A DNA stretch of 64,000 bases, taken from positions 39,618 through 103,617 of the forward strand of contig MKVQ01000031.1 of the NCBI GenBank assembly GCA_001899635.1, written 5' to 3'. This DNA comes from Myxococcales bacterium 68-20. Lineage in GTDB: Bacteria > Myxococcota_A > Polyangia > Polyangiales > Polyangiaceae. Made by a program: the position numbers and the translations under genes. The notes beneath the pieces are model-generated. The model did not search any database. It saw only the letters and a program-made list of their open reading frames with translations, and was not told the DNA's origin. Shown one piece after another: positions 17,609-26,658 of this stretch. Within the stretch, counting starts at the first letter, position 1. The number at the start of each line of letters is the position of its first letter.

Positions 17609-18968
17609 TCGCCGTCTATCGCCTGCGGTCTTCTTCTCCTCCTACGTGGCCATAGGGGCGGTGGCTGCAAGCTGCTCGAGCGGCGACGGCGGGCGAGCCG
17701 GCTCCGAGCCGATGGACGCCGCGGCGGAAGCATCGCCGGCACCTCGCGACGACGCGGCGGTCGACGCTCGGCCGCCCGCCGACGCGGGCCCCTTCGATGC
17801 GGCCCCTCTCCCGATTGTCTGCGGGTCTCCGCCTTGCGCGACGGCCCTGGTCACGACGCTCGGCGTCGAGACGGTCGATCGGGGAGAGGAAGGCTTCTGC
17901 GCTCTGCTCCACGACGGAACGGTAGCGTGCTGGGGCGCGGGAGGGGCTGGCCAGCTCGGACGCGGGAACACCCAGGACAGCGTCACCCCCGCACGCGTCG
18001 TCGGTCTCTCGGAGGTCGCCGTGCTCGATCACACGTGCGCGCTCGACAAAAGCGGCGCGGCGTATTGCTGGGGAACGGGACCCTATCTGCAGAACGACGC
18101 AGCGGCCACGACCAAAGAGCTCGTGCCGGTAAAGCTGCCGATCCCACCCGCGACGAACATAGCGACGGGGATGTCGGCCGCATGCGCCGCATTCGAAAAT
18201 GGCATTCATTGTTGGGGACTCAATGCGTCCGGTCAGATCGCTGAGCTGGACAACGCCTCGTCGCTTACCGCCTTCCCACCACGAGCGATGGCGGTTCCTC
18301 CCGGCGCGCCGGTTCGCGATCTCGTCGTCGCCGAGGCGGCCTTCGTCGTCCGTGAGGACGGCGTGACGTTGAGCTGGGGTGCAGGCCCGCTCATCGGGCG
18401 CGTCTCGTCGTTGTTCCCGGATCCCTACCCTGGGCCTCTCGCGCTCGGTGGCATTTCATCGCTCGATGTGGCCAATGACAATGCGTGCGCAGTCGCGGGA
18501 GCAATTGGCTATTGCTGGGGAGCCGTCGTCTCGGATCCTGCGGGGATTCCGGTCAGCAAGACGGATCGCGCGCTTCCCGAGGCGGTCATGACGCCAGAGC
18601 CCATCGTTCAGATCGCCACGACGCGTACTCTGCGCGCTCCCGTCAACGACGTCTTCGAGGATCAATACGGGAGGCCGATCCTGCAACCGCCGCGGTGGTG
18701 TGCGACCGCCGCCTCGGGAGACGTGTATTGCTGGGGGTACAACGCGAGCGGCCAGGCAGGCGACGGGACGAAGAGCTACGCGTACAAGGCCGTCAAGGTC
18801 GTCGGCCTTCCGGGCCCCGCCGCTCAGGTGAAGACGACGCCTGGCACGACGTGCGCGCTCCTGACGACCGGGAAGGTGCATTGTTGGGGAAGCAACTATT
18901 ATGGGCAGCTCGGTAGCGGGCAGCCCAAGGTGTCGAGTCTCGCTCCACGGGAAGTGGTGCTGCCATGA
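17583..18968 (+). CDS. RCC1-repeat lipoprotein with Cys-paired blades
   Basis: The 461-aa protein starts at ATG 17583 inside the end of the previous gene. The leader SSYVAIGAVAASC has a lipobox AASC, followed by an Asp/Ala/Pro linker. The rest is about seven RCC1-type blades, each built around CWG and G-Q-x-G-x-G: VACWGAGGAGQLGRG, AYCWGTG, IHCWGLNASGQI, GYCWGAV, VYCWGYNASGQAGDG and VHCWGSNYYGQLGSG. Most blades carry a second Cys 8-9 residues before the CWG Cys. One blade (FVVREDGVTLSWG) has lost both. The fold is a seven-bladed propeller, likely outside the cell. Its stop overlaps the next start. Confidence 0.82.
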   Translation: MHYTKRLLDRRLSPAVFFSSYVAIGAVAASCSSGDGGRAGSEPMDAAAEASPAPRDDAAVDARPPADAGPFDAAPLPIVCGSPPCATALVTTLGVETVDRGEEGFCALLHDGTVACWGAGGAGQLGRGNTQDSVTPARVVGLSEVAVLDHTCALDKSGAAYCWGTGPYLQNDAAATTKELVPVKLPIPPATNIATGMSAACAAFENGIHCWGLNASGQIAELDNASSLTAFPPRAMAVPPGAPVRDLVVAEAAFVVREDGVTLSWGAGPLIGRVSSLFPDPYPGPLALGGISSLDVANDNACAVAGAIGYCWGAVVSDPAGIPVSKTDRALPEAVMTPEPIVQIATTRTLRAPVNDVFEDQYGRPILQPPRWCATAASGDVYCWGYNASGQAGDGTKSYAYKAVKVVGLPGPAAQVKTTPGTTCALLTTGKVHCWGSNYYGQLGSGQPKVSSLAPREVVLP

Positions 18969-20740
18969 GGCGCAAGCTCGTCCGCGGTGGCGCGGCTGCC
19001 GTTCTCGGGCTCGCGTTCGGCGCCGCCGGCGCCTGCAGTGACGATCGGACCGGTTTCAATCAGTCCGGGGGAAGCTTCGTCGTGGATGCCTCCACTTCGG
19101 ACGTCGGCTGCCCGCTCCAATGCTCGCTCGACGGGCGCGCGGTCATGCGGTCATGCACGGGCGAGGTCGTCGAGGCATGCGCCCCCGAGCTCGCGTGCGG
19201 CGACGCGCGTTGTCAGGGTCAGTGCTCGGCTGCGGCCGCGAATCGAAGCTCGAACGGCTGCGAATTCTATTTCCAGATACCTCGGTTCACCGCGAATTTC
19301 CCTCAGTCCTGTTATGCCGCCTTCATCGTAAATACGTCGACCCTACCCCTCGATGTCTCGCTCGATCTCGAAGGAAAGAACATCGATGTCTCGAAGGCGA
19401 TGTTCCTCACGAACCCGGGCGATGCGACGTTGATTCCACACGTCGGCCCGATCGCCCCCGGCGAGAGCGCGATCCTCTTCGTGTCCGATCGCAGCAATCC
19501 CGACGTTCCGCGACCGAACGAGGGCGTCGAGCGCATCGGTTGCCCCGAAGGCGTCGTTCCCGCCGTGTACGAGGACGCGCCCCTGCCTCCCGGCAGCGGA
19601 CTCGGCAGTTCATTTCATCTGACGACGAACGCGCCCGTTGGCCTCACGACGATCTACCCGTTCGGCGGAGCGTCGAGCTGGCTCCCGTCGGCGACCCTTG
19701 TCTTGCCGGTCACGGCGTGGGCGAAGGAGAACCTCATCGTCAATGGATGGCAGGTGGGGATGAGCGGTGTGCCCAGCGCGCAGCTCTTCGCTTCCGAGGA
19801 CGGCACCGAGGTTACGCTGCTCCCGACGCACGACATTGCGGGCGGGAACGGCGTCAAGAGCGCGCCCGCAAAGGTGCCGGTCACCTACCGTCTCGACAAG
19901 GGGCAGCTACTCCAGCTCGTCCAGGACGAAGAGCTCTCCGGTAGTGTCGTCTCTTCGACGAAGCCGATCAGCATCGTAGGCGGGAACAGTTGCGCGAACA
20001 TCCCGACGGGCACAACCATCGCCTGCGATGTCCTGGCCCAGCAACTTCCGGCCTTCGAGCAGTGGGGATCGGAGTACGTCGGCGTCGGCTACCGCCCCCG
20101 TGCCGGCGACGAGGGCGAGGCGATGCCGTATCGCATCGTCGCGGCCCGAGACGGGACGCGCCTCGACTACGATCCTGTGGTGCCGCCCGGCGCTCCGCTC
20201 ACGCTGTCGGCGGGAGAAGTGGCGACGTTCTATTCCGGGGCGGGAGAGCCTTTCGTCGTTCGGACTCAGGACGTCGACCATCCGATCTATCTGGCCGCGT
20301 TCATGACTGGTTCCGGCGTCTCCTCTGCCGGCGGCGTTGGAGATCCGGAGTTCGTCAACGTCGTGCCTGCAGGGCAGTATTTGAGCTCGTACAGCTTCTA
20401 TGCAGACCCGACGTACAAGGAGACCTCGCTCGTCATCGTGAGAGCGAAGGACGGCGGTCAGTTCAAAGACGTGTGGCTGGAGTGCGCGGGCAACGTGAGC
20501 AGCTTCCGGCCGGTCGGCACGAGAGGCGAATACGAGTTCGCCAGGGTCGACCTCGCGCGCAACCACGGGCCCGGGGATACGTTCGGCACGAGCGTTTGCC
20601 GGACCGGCCTCCAGCGGATGCGGAGCAACGGCCCGTTCACCGCGACGCTCTGGGGTTGGGACTACTACGCCAGCTACGCCTATCCCGGCGGAATGGCCCA
20701 GCGGAAGCTCGTGCTGACACCACTGGTGCCGATCCGTTGA
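18965..20740 (+). CDS. Lipoprotein with IgGFc-binding-like domain
   Basis: The 591-aa protein starts with ATG overlapping the RCC1 gene stop. The leader AAAVLGLAFGAAGAC has lipobox AGAC. A Cys-rich segment (about 45-100: CPLQCSLDG, CTGEVVEAC, CGDARCQGQC) precedes a large beta-rich region similar to the bacterial IgGFc-binding N-terminal domain. Motifs include STLPLDVSLDL, VIVGGNSC-like SIVGGNSCANIP, FEQWGSEYVGVGYRPR, PYRIVAARDGTRL and the terminal SYAYPGGM. This domain is widespread in Polyangia secreted proteins and is thought to be adhesive. It is the last gene of the sigma-linked cassette. Confidence 0.75.
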   Translation: MRRKLVRGGAAAVLGLAFGAAGACSDDRTGFNQSGGSFVVDASTSDVGCPLQCSLDGRAVMRSCTGEVVEACAPELACGDARCQGQCSAAAANRSSNGCEFYFQIPRFTANFPQSCYAAFIVNTSTLPLDVSLDLEGKNIDVSKAMFLTNPGDATLIPHVGPIAPGESAILFVSDRSNPDVPRPNEGVERIGCPEGVVPAVYEDAPLPPGSGLGSSFHLTTNAPVGLTTIYPFGGASSWLPSATLVLPVTAWAKENLIVNGWQVGMSGVPSAQLFASEDGTEVTLLPTHDIAGGNGVKSAPAKVPVTYRLDKGQLLQLVQDEELSGSVVSSTKPISIVGGNSCANIPTGTTIACDVLAQQLPAFEQWGSEYVGVGYRPRAGDEGEAMPYRIVAARDGTRLDYDPVVPPGAPLTLSAGEVATFYSGAGEPFVVRTQDVDHPIYLAAFMTGSGVSSAGGVGDPEFVNVVPAGQYLSSYSFYADPTYKETSLVIVRAKDGGQFKDVWLECAGNVSSFRPVGTRGEYEFARVDLARNHGPGDTFGTSVCRTGLQRMRSNGPFTATLWGWDYYASYAYPGGMAQRKLVLTPLVPIR

Positions 20741-20916
20741 CCGCGAGCTCTTCCCCGCTCGAGGTTCGGTCCGTCACGGCTGTTGCCTCGCCCTTCGCCC
20801 GCAACCTCATCCCCTTCCCCAACCCCCCTTCGCGCGCGGCCGGCGCGACTCTCCGCGCCAGGCTCATCTCTCACCACATCCACTGAGCCACCTCGTAGAA
20901 TCGTGGCCGCGCGGGC

Positions 20917-21579
20917 ATGGAGCTCGATCCCCTCTTCCTGTCGTTCGAGATCGCCGCCGCCGCGACGATCATCGCGGCCCTCGTCGGTGTCGCGGTCGCG
21001 GCGATCCTTGCGAATTTTCGGTTCCCCGGCCGCGACCTCGTCGACGTGCTCTTCACCGCGCCGATCGTGATGCCGCCGACGGTGCTGGGCTACTACGTGC
21101 TCGTCCTCCTCGGACGCCGCAGCTTCCTCGGCCACGCGTTCGAGTCGCTCACCGGCACGTCGATCGTGTTCACGAAGGTCGGCGCCGTGGTCGCCGCCGT
21201 CATCGGTGCGCTGCCCCTCGTCGTGAAGAGCGTGCGGACGGCGCTCGAGGAGACGGATCCCACGCTCGTCCAGGCCGCGCGGACGCTGGGGGCGACTCCG
21301 TTGCGCGCGTTCTTCACGATCCAGCTCCCCCTCGCCTACCGCGGTATCGCTGCCGCGTTGATGCTCGCGTTCGCACGAGCGCTCGGCGACTTCGGGGTGA
21401 CGTTGATGGTCGCCGGCGACATCCCCGGCCAGACGCAGACGGCGTCGCTCGCGATCTACGATGCGATCCAGGCGCATCGCGAGCGCGACGCGGCGGTGAT
21501 GATCGCGGTGCTCACCGGCGTCGTCATCGTGCTGCTCTACATCGTCGGCAAGCTCACCGCTCGCGAGCGATCGTCATGA
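20917..21579 (+). CDS. modB: Molybdate ABC transporter permease
   Basis: ModB forms the membrane channel of the molybdate/tungstate importer. The 220-aa protein has five to six helices. The permease signature includes FTAPIVMPPTVLGYYVLVLLG near residue 45, the coupling EAA-type loop LEETDPTLVQAARTLGATPL near residue 110 and ARALGDFGVTLMVAGDIPGQTQT near residue 150, all typical of ModB. The ATG at 20917 follows a 176-base gap after the surface cassette that shows no gene. Its stop overlaps the modC start (ATGA). It should work with the lipid-anchored ModA encoded at 10374-11213. Confidence 0.92.
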   Translation: MELDPLFLSFEIAAAATIIAALVGVAVAAILANFRFPGRDLVDVLFTAPIVMPPTVLGYYVLVLLGRRSFLGHAFESLTGTSIVFTKVGAVVAAVIGALPLVVKSVRTALEETDPTLVQAARTLGATPLRAFFTIQLPLAYRGIAAALMLAFARALGDFGVTLMVAGDIPGQTQTASLAIYDAIQAHRERDAAVMIAVLTGVVIVLLYIVGKLTARERSS

Positions 21580-22271
21580 CGTCGGCCGCGCTGTCCGTCC
21601 GGCTGGTGATCGAGCCGAAGGGAGATCCTCGCGGGCTCCACATCGACGTCTCGTTCGACGTGCCGCCCGGTGTCACCGTCCTCTTCGGGCCATCGGGCGC
21701 AGGGAAGAGCCGCACGCTCGCGAGCATCGCGGGGCTCCTCCGGCCGCACCAGGGACGTGTCGCGCTCGGAGACGAGGTCTGGTTCGACGCCGAGCGGCGC
21801 ATCGAGCTGCCCATCCACCGGCGACGCGTCGCGTACGTGTTCCAGTCGCTCGCGCTCTTCCCCCACATGAGCGCGGCCGAGAACGTCGCGTACGGGCTGC
21901 CTCGCGACGTGCCTCGCGACGAGCGGCGCGCGCGTGCGCTCGAGATGCTGACGAAGATGCACGTCGAGAAGCTCGCCGACCGGATGCCACGCACCTTCTC
22001 CGGAGGCGAGGCCCAGCGGGTGGCGCTCGCCCGCGCCTTCGCGATGACCCCGCGCGCGGTCCTCCTCGACGAGCCGTTCAGCGCGCTCGACGCCGAGCTC
22101 AAGGCGGAGCTCCTGCGCGAGGTGGGCGAGCAGCTCGCGCGCGACCGCGTACCGACTGTGCTCGTCACGCATCAGCCCGCGGAGGCGGAGCTCCTCGGCG
22201 AGCGCGTCGTCTTCATCGAGAAGGGGCGCGTGTCGAGAACGACGTCGATGAGCGACGCCCCGTTTCGCTGA
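21576..22271 (+). CDS. modC: Molybdate ABC transporter ATP-binding protein
   Basis: ModC powers molybdate import by ATP hydrolysis. In 231 aa it shows Walker A GPSGAGKS near residue 46, the Q-loop VFQSLALFPHM, the signature FSGGEAQRVALARA near residue 137, Walker B VLLDEPFSALDAEL and the H-loop VLVTHQ. It lacks the C-terminal MOP (molybdate-sensing) domain of the longer E. coli ModC, so transport is not regulated at this subunit. The ATG overlaps the modB stop. Confidence 0.92.
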   Translation: MTSAALSVRLVIEPKGDPRGLHIDVSFDVPPGVTVLFGPSGAGKSRTLASIAGLLRPHQGRVALGDEVWFDAERRIELPIHRRRVAYVFQSLALFPHMSAAENVAYGLPRDVPRDERRARALEMLTKMHVEKLADRMPRTFSGGEAQRVALARAFAMTPRAVLLDEPFSALDAELKAELLREVGEQLARDRVPTVLVTHQPAEAELLGERVVFIEKGRVSRTTSMSDAPFR

Positions 22272-22274
22272 TCG

Positions 22275-23459
22275 TCAGGCCGGCGCCCGACGCAGCTCGC
22301 GCAGGAGCGGGAGCGTACCGAAGGCGGCGAGCGTCGCGCCCACCACACACACGGCTGTCCATCCGCCCGCGGACCACGCGAGCGACCCGGCGAACGTGCC
22401 GGCCGCGCCTCCTGCGAAGTACGTGACCATGTAGAGCGCGTTGAGCCGGTTGCGAAGCTCGGCGCGCATTCCGTAGATCACGGTCTGGTTGGTGAGGTGA
22501 CTCGCCTGGACGCCCGCGTCGAGGAGGACGACGCCGACCCCGATCGCGACGAGCGAGCGCGCTCCGAGGGCGAAGACGAGGAAGGCCACTCCTGCCACGG
22601 CGAGACCGAGAACGTTGAGGCGCGACGGCGCCGGACCGACCGCGAGGCGACCGGCGACCGGCGCGACGAACACTCCGACGACGCCGATCGCGCCGAACAG
22701 GCCGGCGGTCGCGCTGCCGTACCCGAGGTCCGCCAGATGGAACGACAACATCGACCAGAAGAGGCTGAAGCAGCCCATCCCGAACGCGCCGACCAGCGCT
22801 CGCTTGCGGAGCGTCGGCTCGGAGACCAGGACCGTCCCGAGCGAGCGAAGGATCGTCACCCATCGCATGCGCTCGGCGGGTTCGCGCGCCGGCATCGCGA
22901 TGCGGAGCACGACCGTGAGCACGGTCATCGTTCCCGCGGCGATGAGGTAGACGGCGCGCCAGCCGAGCGCCGCGCCGAGCGCGCCGCTCGCCGTGCGTGA
23001 GAGAAGGATCCCGGCGAGGAGGCCGGACATGACTCCGCCGACGACACGCCCGCGCTCTTCGGGGCGCACGAGGTCCACCGCGTAGGGGATGATCATCTGG
23101 ACCACGGAGCAGGCGACGCCGACGAAGAAGCTCGCCGCTCCGAGCTCGAGGATCGAGCTCGAGCGCGCGACGAGCAGGAGCGCGACGATCGACGTGGCCG
23201 AGGTCGTGACGATGACCGAGCGCCGCTCGCGACCGTCGCCGAGCGGGACGAGCAGGATCATCCCGAGCGCGTAGCCGAGCTGCGTCACCGTCATCGTCGT
23301 GCCGACCTCGGCGACGCCGGCATGCAGGTCCGTCGCGATCGCGGCAGCGAGAGGCTGCGCAAAGTAGAGGTTGGAGACCGCAACCCCCACGGCCACCGAG
23401 AGAAGGAGGAGAAGGCCTCGCGGCGTGCCGCTGGGCGCGAGGGACTGCGCGTTGCTCAA
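22275..23459 (-). CDS. Major facilitator superfamily transporter
   Basis: The 394-aa protein has about twelve hydrophobic helices. The N-terminus GLLLLLSVAVGVAVSNLYFAQPLAAAI resembles drug/metabolite MFS exporters. The loop 2-3 motif A is visible as PLGDGRERRSVIV near residue 78 (family form G-D-R-x-G-R-R), and a second copy after helix 8 is weak. Substrate unknown; small-molecule or drug efflux is the family default. It converges on modC with only 3 bases between stops, so no separate terminator fits there. Confidence 0.85.
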   Translation of the reverse strand: MSNAQSLAPSGTPRGLLLLLSVAVGVAVSNLYFAQPLAAAIATDLHAGVAEVGTTMTVTQLGYALGMILLVPLGDGRERRSVIVTTSATSIVALLLVARSSSILELGAASFFVGVACSVVQMIIPYAVDLVRPEERGRVVGGVMSGLLAGILLSRTASGALGAALGWRAVYLIAAGTMTVLTVVLRIAMPAREPAERMRWVTILRSLGTVLVSEPTLRKRALVGAFGMGCFSLFWSMLSFHLADLGYGSATAGLFGAIGVVGVFVAPVAGRLAVGPAPSRLNVLGLAVAGVAFLVFALGARSLVAIGVGVVLLDAGVQASHLTNQTVIYGMRAELRNRLNALYMVTYFAGGAAGTFAGSLAWSAGGWTAVCVVGATLAAFGTLPLLRELRRAPA

Positions 23460-23548
23460 GGCCGGCCGTCCATAGCATTGCCGACGCGCTTCCGTCGCAC
23501 GCGGCGCGCTCCCGTCAGGGACGACGGCGACGCTGATGGCAGAGCTCG

Positions 23549-26377
23549 TCAGACGGCGAGCTTGAGCCCGATGGGGAGGCCCTCGCCCAGGATCGCGACG
23601 CGCTCTTCCTCACCGACCTCGGCCAGCTCGCGCACGGCTCGAATCCATGTCTCCTTGGCGTTCATCGCCACGAGCCGCTTCTCGATCTCGCCGCGGAGGC
23701 GCGGGTTCACGTCCCTCGCGCGATCCCCGGTGACGCGAGCGAGCTGCACGGCGGCATGCTGAGCCGTCGCGATGTTCTCCCACTTCAAGCGGAGCAGACG
23801 CTCGATCCAGGCCTCCACGTTCCTCACGGGGACGACGTGATGGACGCTCGCATAGACCGGCACCCGCGCGCCGACGCGGCCAACGGCCGTCCAGAGCCGT
23901 GCGTCGTCGTTCGTCCACGTCTTTTCGACGATCCAGTCGCCGAGCACCGCTCGACGCGCCGCCGAGGCGCGCTCGAGCGCCGCGAGCATCACGAGGGCTT
24001 CGCCCCCGTCCTCGGGCACGCGCTTCGGCGGCTTCAGACCTGCCTCCTTCGGCGCAACGATCGGGTCCATCGCGTCGCGGATGGCCTCCTGCATCGGCTC
24101 GGTGAGGCCGCCCGCCATACGGCGCCATGCGATGAAGAACTGCTGCCAGCCCTGCGCTTCGTTCGGGAAGCCGAGACGACCGTCGAACAGCGGCCACGCG
24201 CGCTCGATGCGCTTGGGATCGCCGGGATCGCCGAAGCCGGGACGCATGCAGAAGCCGAGGAGGAGCCAGTAGGCGCGCTCGTGGTTCGGGCTTCGCCGGC
24301 GCGATCCCGTGTTCGAGAGGAGGCGGTCGACGAGGTGACGGCATGTCTCCATCGTCCACGTGAGGCGATCGCCGAGCGTCTTCTCGAGATCGCGAAGGAC
24401 ATCCTTGATCTCACGAGGCGTGGCTTCGGCTTTCTTACCGAACACCTTGTCGAGGATCTTCTCGGCCTCACCCAGGCGTGACGGCGCGACCGGAGCACGG
24501 ACCTGCGTGCTCCCCGCCGGTGCTGCCACCGGCGGCGCGAGCGACGCCGGTGGCAGCGCCATCCCGCGGCCACCTTCCCGCAGCGCGAACTCGAGGCGGA
24601 AGCGCCGCCCCGGCCTTCCCTCCGTGATCTCGGCGCAGGCGAGCTCGAGCTGCCCCGTCGTGAGGAGCTCGCCACCGAGCCGGACCCGGACACTCTCTTC
24701 CTTGCTCGTCGCCGGTAGGTGCGCCACGACCGGAGGTAGGCGCTCGAAGGCGTCGTCCTCGAGCTTGACGATCGCGCCGACGGCATCGCGCGCGACGTCG
24801 GATGCGTAGAGATCGAAGCGGACGCTGCGCCCGACGACGAGATCGAACGTGCGCCCCTCGGCCTCGTGACGGACGCCCTCCTTGGCGCCGCGCGGCAGAA
24901 TGCATACTGCACGATTCTCATGAGGGCCGTCGCCCACACGGACGTAGTAGCCGTGCGCCGCGCCGCTCTCGACGCGGACGCCGAGGCCCTTCCGCGCGAA
25001 GCCGTAGCGGACGGCTCCGCACGCGACCGCGAGATCGGGGTCCGAGATGGGGAGCATCTCGGGAGGCTTCCCGGACCACGTCTTCAGCGCCGTCTTCAGC
25101 GCCTTGACGATCGGCGCCGCGTTGAACACGCCGCCGTTGAGGAGGACCACGTCGGGGGCGCCGCTCGGGAGCTCGCTCGCGTGGCGCGCGAGGAACTGGC
25201 GCACGTGGCGCGTGACCGCGGGATCGCGCTCGTAGGGAAGGCCGAACGCGACGATGCCGCCGCGCGGGCGAGCGGCGGTGTCGAGCTCGACGTCGGCTGG
25301 AAAGAAGCCCCGAAGGACGATGTCCTCGACCTCGCCCTTCGTGAGCGTGGTCCCGCGCGCGCCGCCGACGAGCTTGCTGCCACGTCCGAGCAGCGTGACC
25401 CGCGCCTCGGTGACCTTGCTCCCCTTCGAGCTCAGGATCCGCTCTTTGGCATCGCGGCAGGAGAGGACGAGCTGCGCGAGCTCGCCCGGTTCGAGGCGCG
25501 CGCCGCTCCCGGTGATCCTGCCCTCGGCGAGGTGGGCGAGCGCGAGGTCCATGTTGTCGCCGCCGAGCAAGATGTGCCGTCCGACGGCGACACGACGGAC
25601 CGTGAAGCCGCCCTTGTCCTTCGGCGCGTACGCGATCGCCATCAGCGAGAGGTCGGTCGTGCCGCCGCCGACGTCGCAGACGAGGACGGTCTTCTCCTCT
25701 TCCGGAGAGCGCGGGACGACATGCTCGCGGATCGCGTCGACGTCGCGCATCGCATCGTAGAACGCGGCGGTGGGCTCCTCGAGGAGCGTCGGCTCGAGGC
25801 CGGCGCCGCGGGCAGCGCGGACGGTGAGCTCGCGCGCGACGTCGTCGAACGACGCCGGCAGCGTGAGCACGACGTCCTGCTTCGCAAGCGGAGCATCGGG
25901 GTGCTCGCGGTCCCACTCGCGGACGATGTGAGCGAGCAGCCGCGTGCTCGCGTCGACGGGCGACAGCTTCGGGACCCGATCGCCGTTCTCCGGAGGTTCG
26001 TCCGGGACACCCCACGGCAGGATCGCCGCCGTCCGATCGACCGCGGCGTGAGAGAGCCAGCTCTTCGCGGAAGAGACGAAGCGACCGGTGACCTCGGCGC
26101 CGCGACGGCGGGCGACCTCACCGGTGACCCAGTCGGGGTCGCCGTGGACCTCGCCCTGAAGAGGGGCGTAGAGGCACGACGGCAAGAGCAGGAGCGGCTC
26201 GCTCTCGCGGAGCGCCGTTAGCTGAGGGATCGGAAAGACGATCGGCTCCGGCGCGGTCTTCGTCCGTCGAGCGTCGAACGGAGCGTAGGCGACGACCGTG
26301 TGGGTCGTCCCGAGATCGATCCCGACGACGTAGCGAGGCGGCTCGGCCGCTTCCGCTCGAGGCTGCTCCGCGGACAC
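23549..26377 (-). CDS. Large Hsp70-family protein
   Basis: Residues about 15-390 form the actin-like ATPase: VVGIDLGTTHTVVAYAP (phosphate 1), VVLTLPASFDDVARELT, LLEEPTAAFYDAM, VLVCDVGGGTTDLSLMAI (phosphate 2), LLGGDNMDLALAHL and VVLLNGGVFNAAPI. The C-terminal half is not a normal DnaK substrate domain. It has a short beta part and then a long helical region (about 600-940) with WTMETCRHLVDRLL, YWLLLGFCMRPGFGDPGD and WQQFFIAWRRMAGGL, like the long Hsp70 relatives of other Proteobacteria. Starts at GTG 26383, 26377 or further upstream to 26467 are possible; GAGG spacing favours 26377-26383. In many genomes this protein is encoded beside a short Hsp70 and DUF2760; here those are 13 kb away. Confidence 0.82.
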   Translation of the reverse strand: MSAEQPRAEAAEPPRYVVGIDLGTTHTVVAYAPFDARRTKTAPEPIVFPIPQLTALRESEPLLLLPSCLYAPLQGEVHGDPDWVTGEVARRRGAEVTGRFVSSAKSWLSHAAVDRTAAILPWGVPDEPPENGDRVPKLSPVDASTRLLAHIVREWDREHPDAPLAKQDVVLTLPASFDDVARELTVRAARGAGLEPTLLEEPTAAFYDAMRDVDAIREHVVPRSPEEEKTVLVCDVGGGTTDLSLMAIAYAPKDKGGFTVRRVAVGRHILLGGDNMDLALAHLAEGRITGSGARLEPGELAQLVLSCRDAKERILSSKGSKVTEARVTLLGRGSKLVGGARGTTLTKGEVEDIVLRGFFPADVELDTAARPRGGIVAFGLPYERDPAVTRHVRQFLARHASELPSGAPDVVLLNGGVFNAAPIVKALKTALKTWSGKPPEMLPISDPDLAVACGAVRYGFARKGLGVRVESGAAHGYYVRVGDGPHENRAVCILPRGAKEGVRHEAEGRTFDLVVGRSVRFDLYASDVARDAVGAIVKLEDDAFERLPPVVAHLPATSKEESVRVRLGGELLTTGQLELACAEITEGRPGRRFRLEFALREGGRGMALPPASLAPPVAAPAGSTQVRAPVAPSRLGEAEKILDKVFGKKAEATPREIKDVLRDLEKTLGDRLTWTMETCRHLVDRLLSNTGSRRRSPNHERAYWLLLGFCMRPGFGDPGDPKRIERAWPLFDGRLGFPNEAQGWQQFFIAWRRMAGGLTEPMQEAIRDAMDPIVAPKEAGLKPPKRVPEDGGEALVMLAALERASAARRAVLGDWIVEKTWTNDDARLWTAVGRVGARVPVYASVHHVVPVRNVEAWIERLLRLKWENIATAQHAAVQLARVTGDRARDVNPRLRGEIEKRLVAMNAKETWIRAVRELAEVGEEERVAILGEGLPIGLKLAV

Positions 26378-26658
26378 CGTCACCTCGACCTCGCTCGTGA
26401 AGCCGACCGCACGAGGGCGAGCTCGACGGGGGCCGTCACGCCCCGGCGGGGCGGAGCGAGAGGGCACGGCTTCACGGTTCTCTGCTCCTCCCTTTGCTTC
26501 ATCCTCTCCTCGTGCTCGTGCTCATGCGGGCCTCGGCCCGGCATCATGCCCGATGCAAGAGGGATCGTATGCGCGCGAGCCTTCGTCAAGGGCTTCGACG
26601 CGAAGCCTGGGCCCCCGCCCCCGAGCCGTGGTGATGGCTCCCCGGCGACGCCCGGCGA

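Noticed and set aside
11213..20916. Transposon or integrative element carrying the lipoprotein cassette
   Set aside because: No transposase, integrase or tRNA target was seen, and terminal repeats are only 8-9 bp. Insertion remains an inference from gene order.
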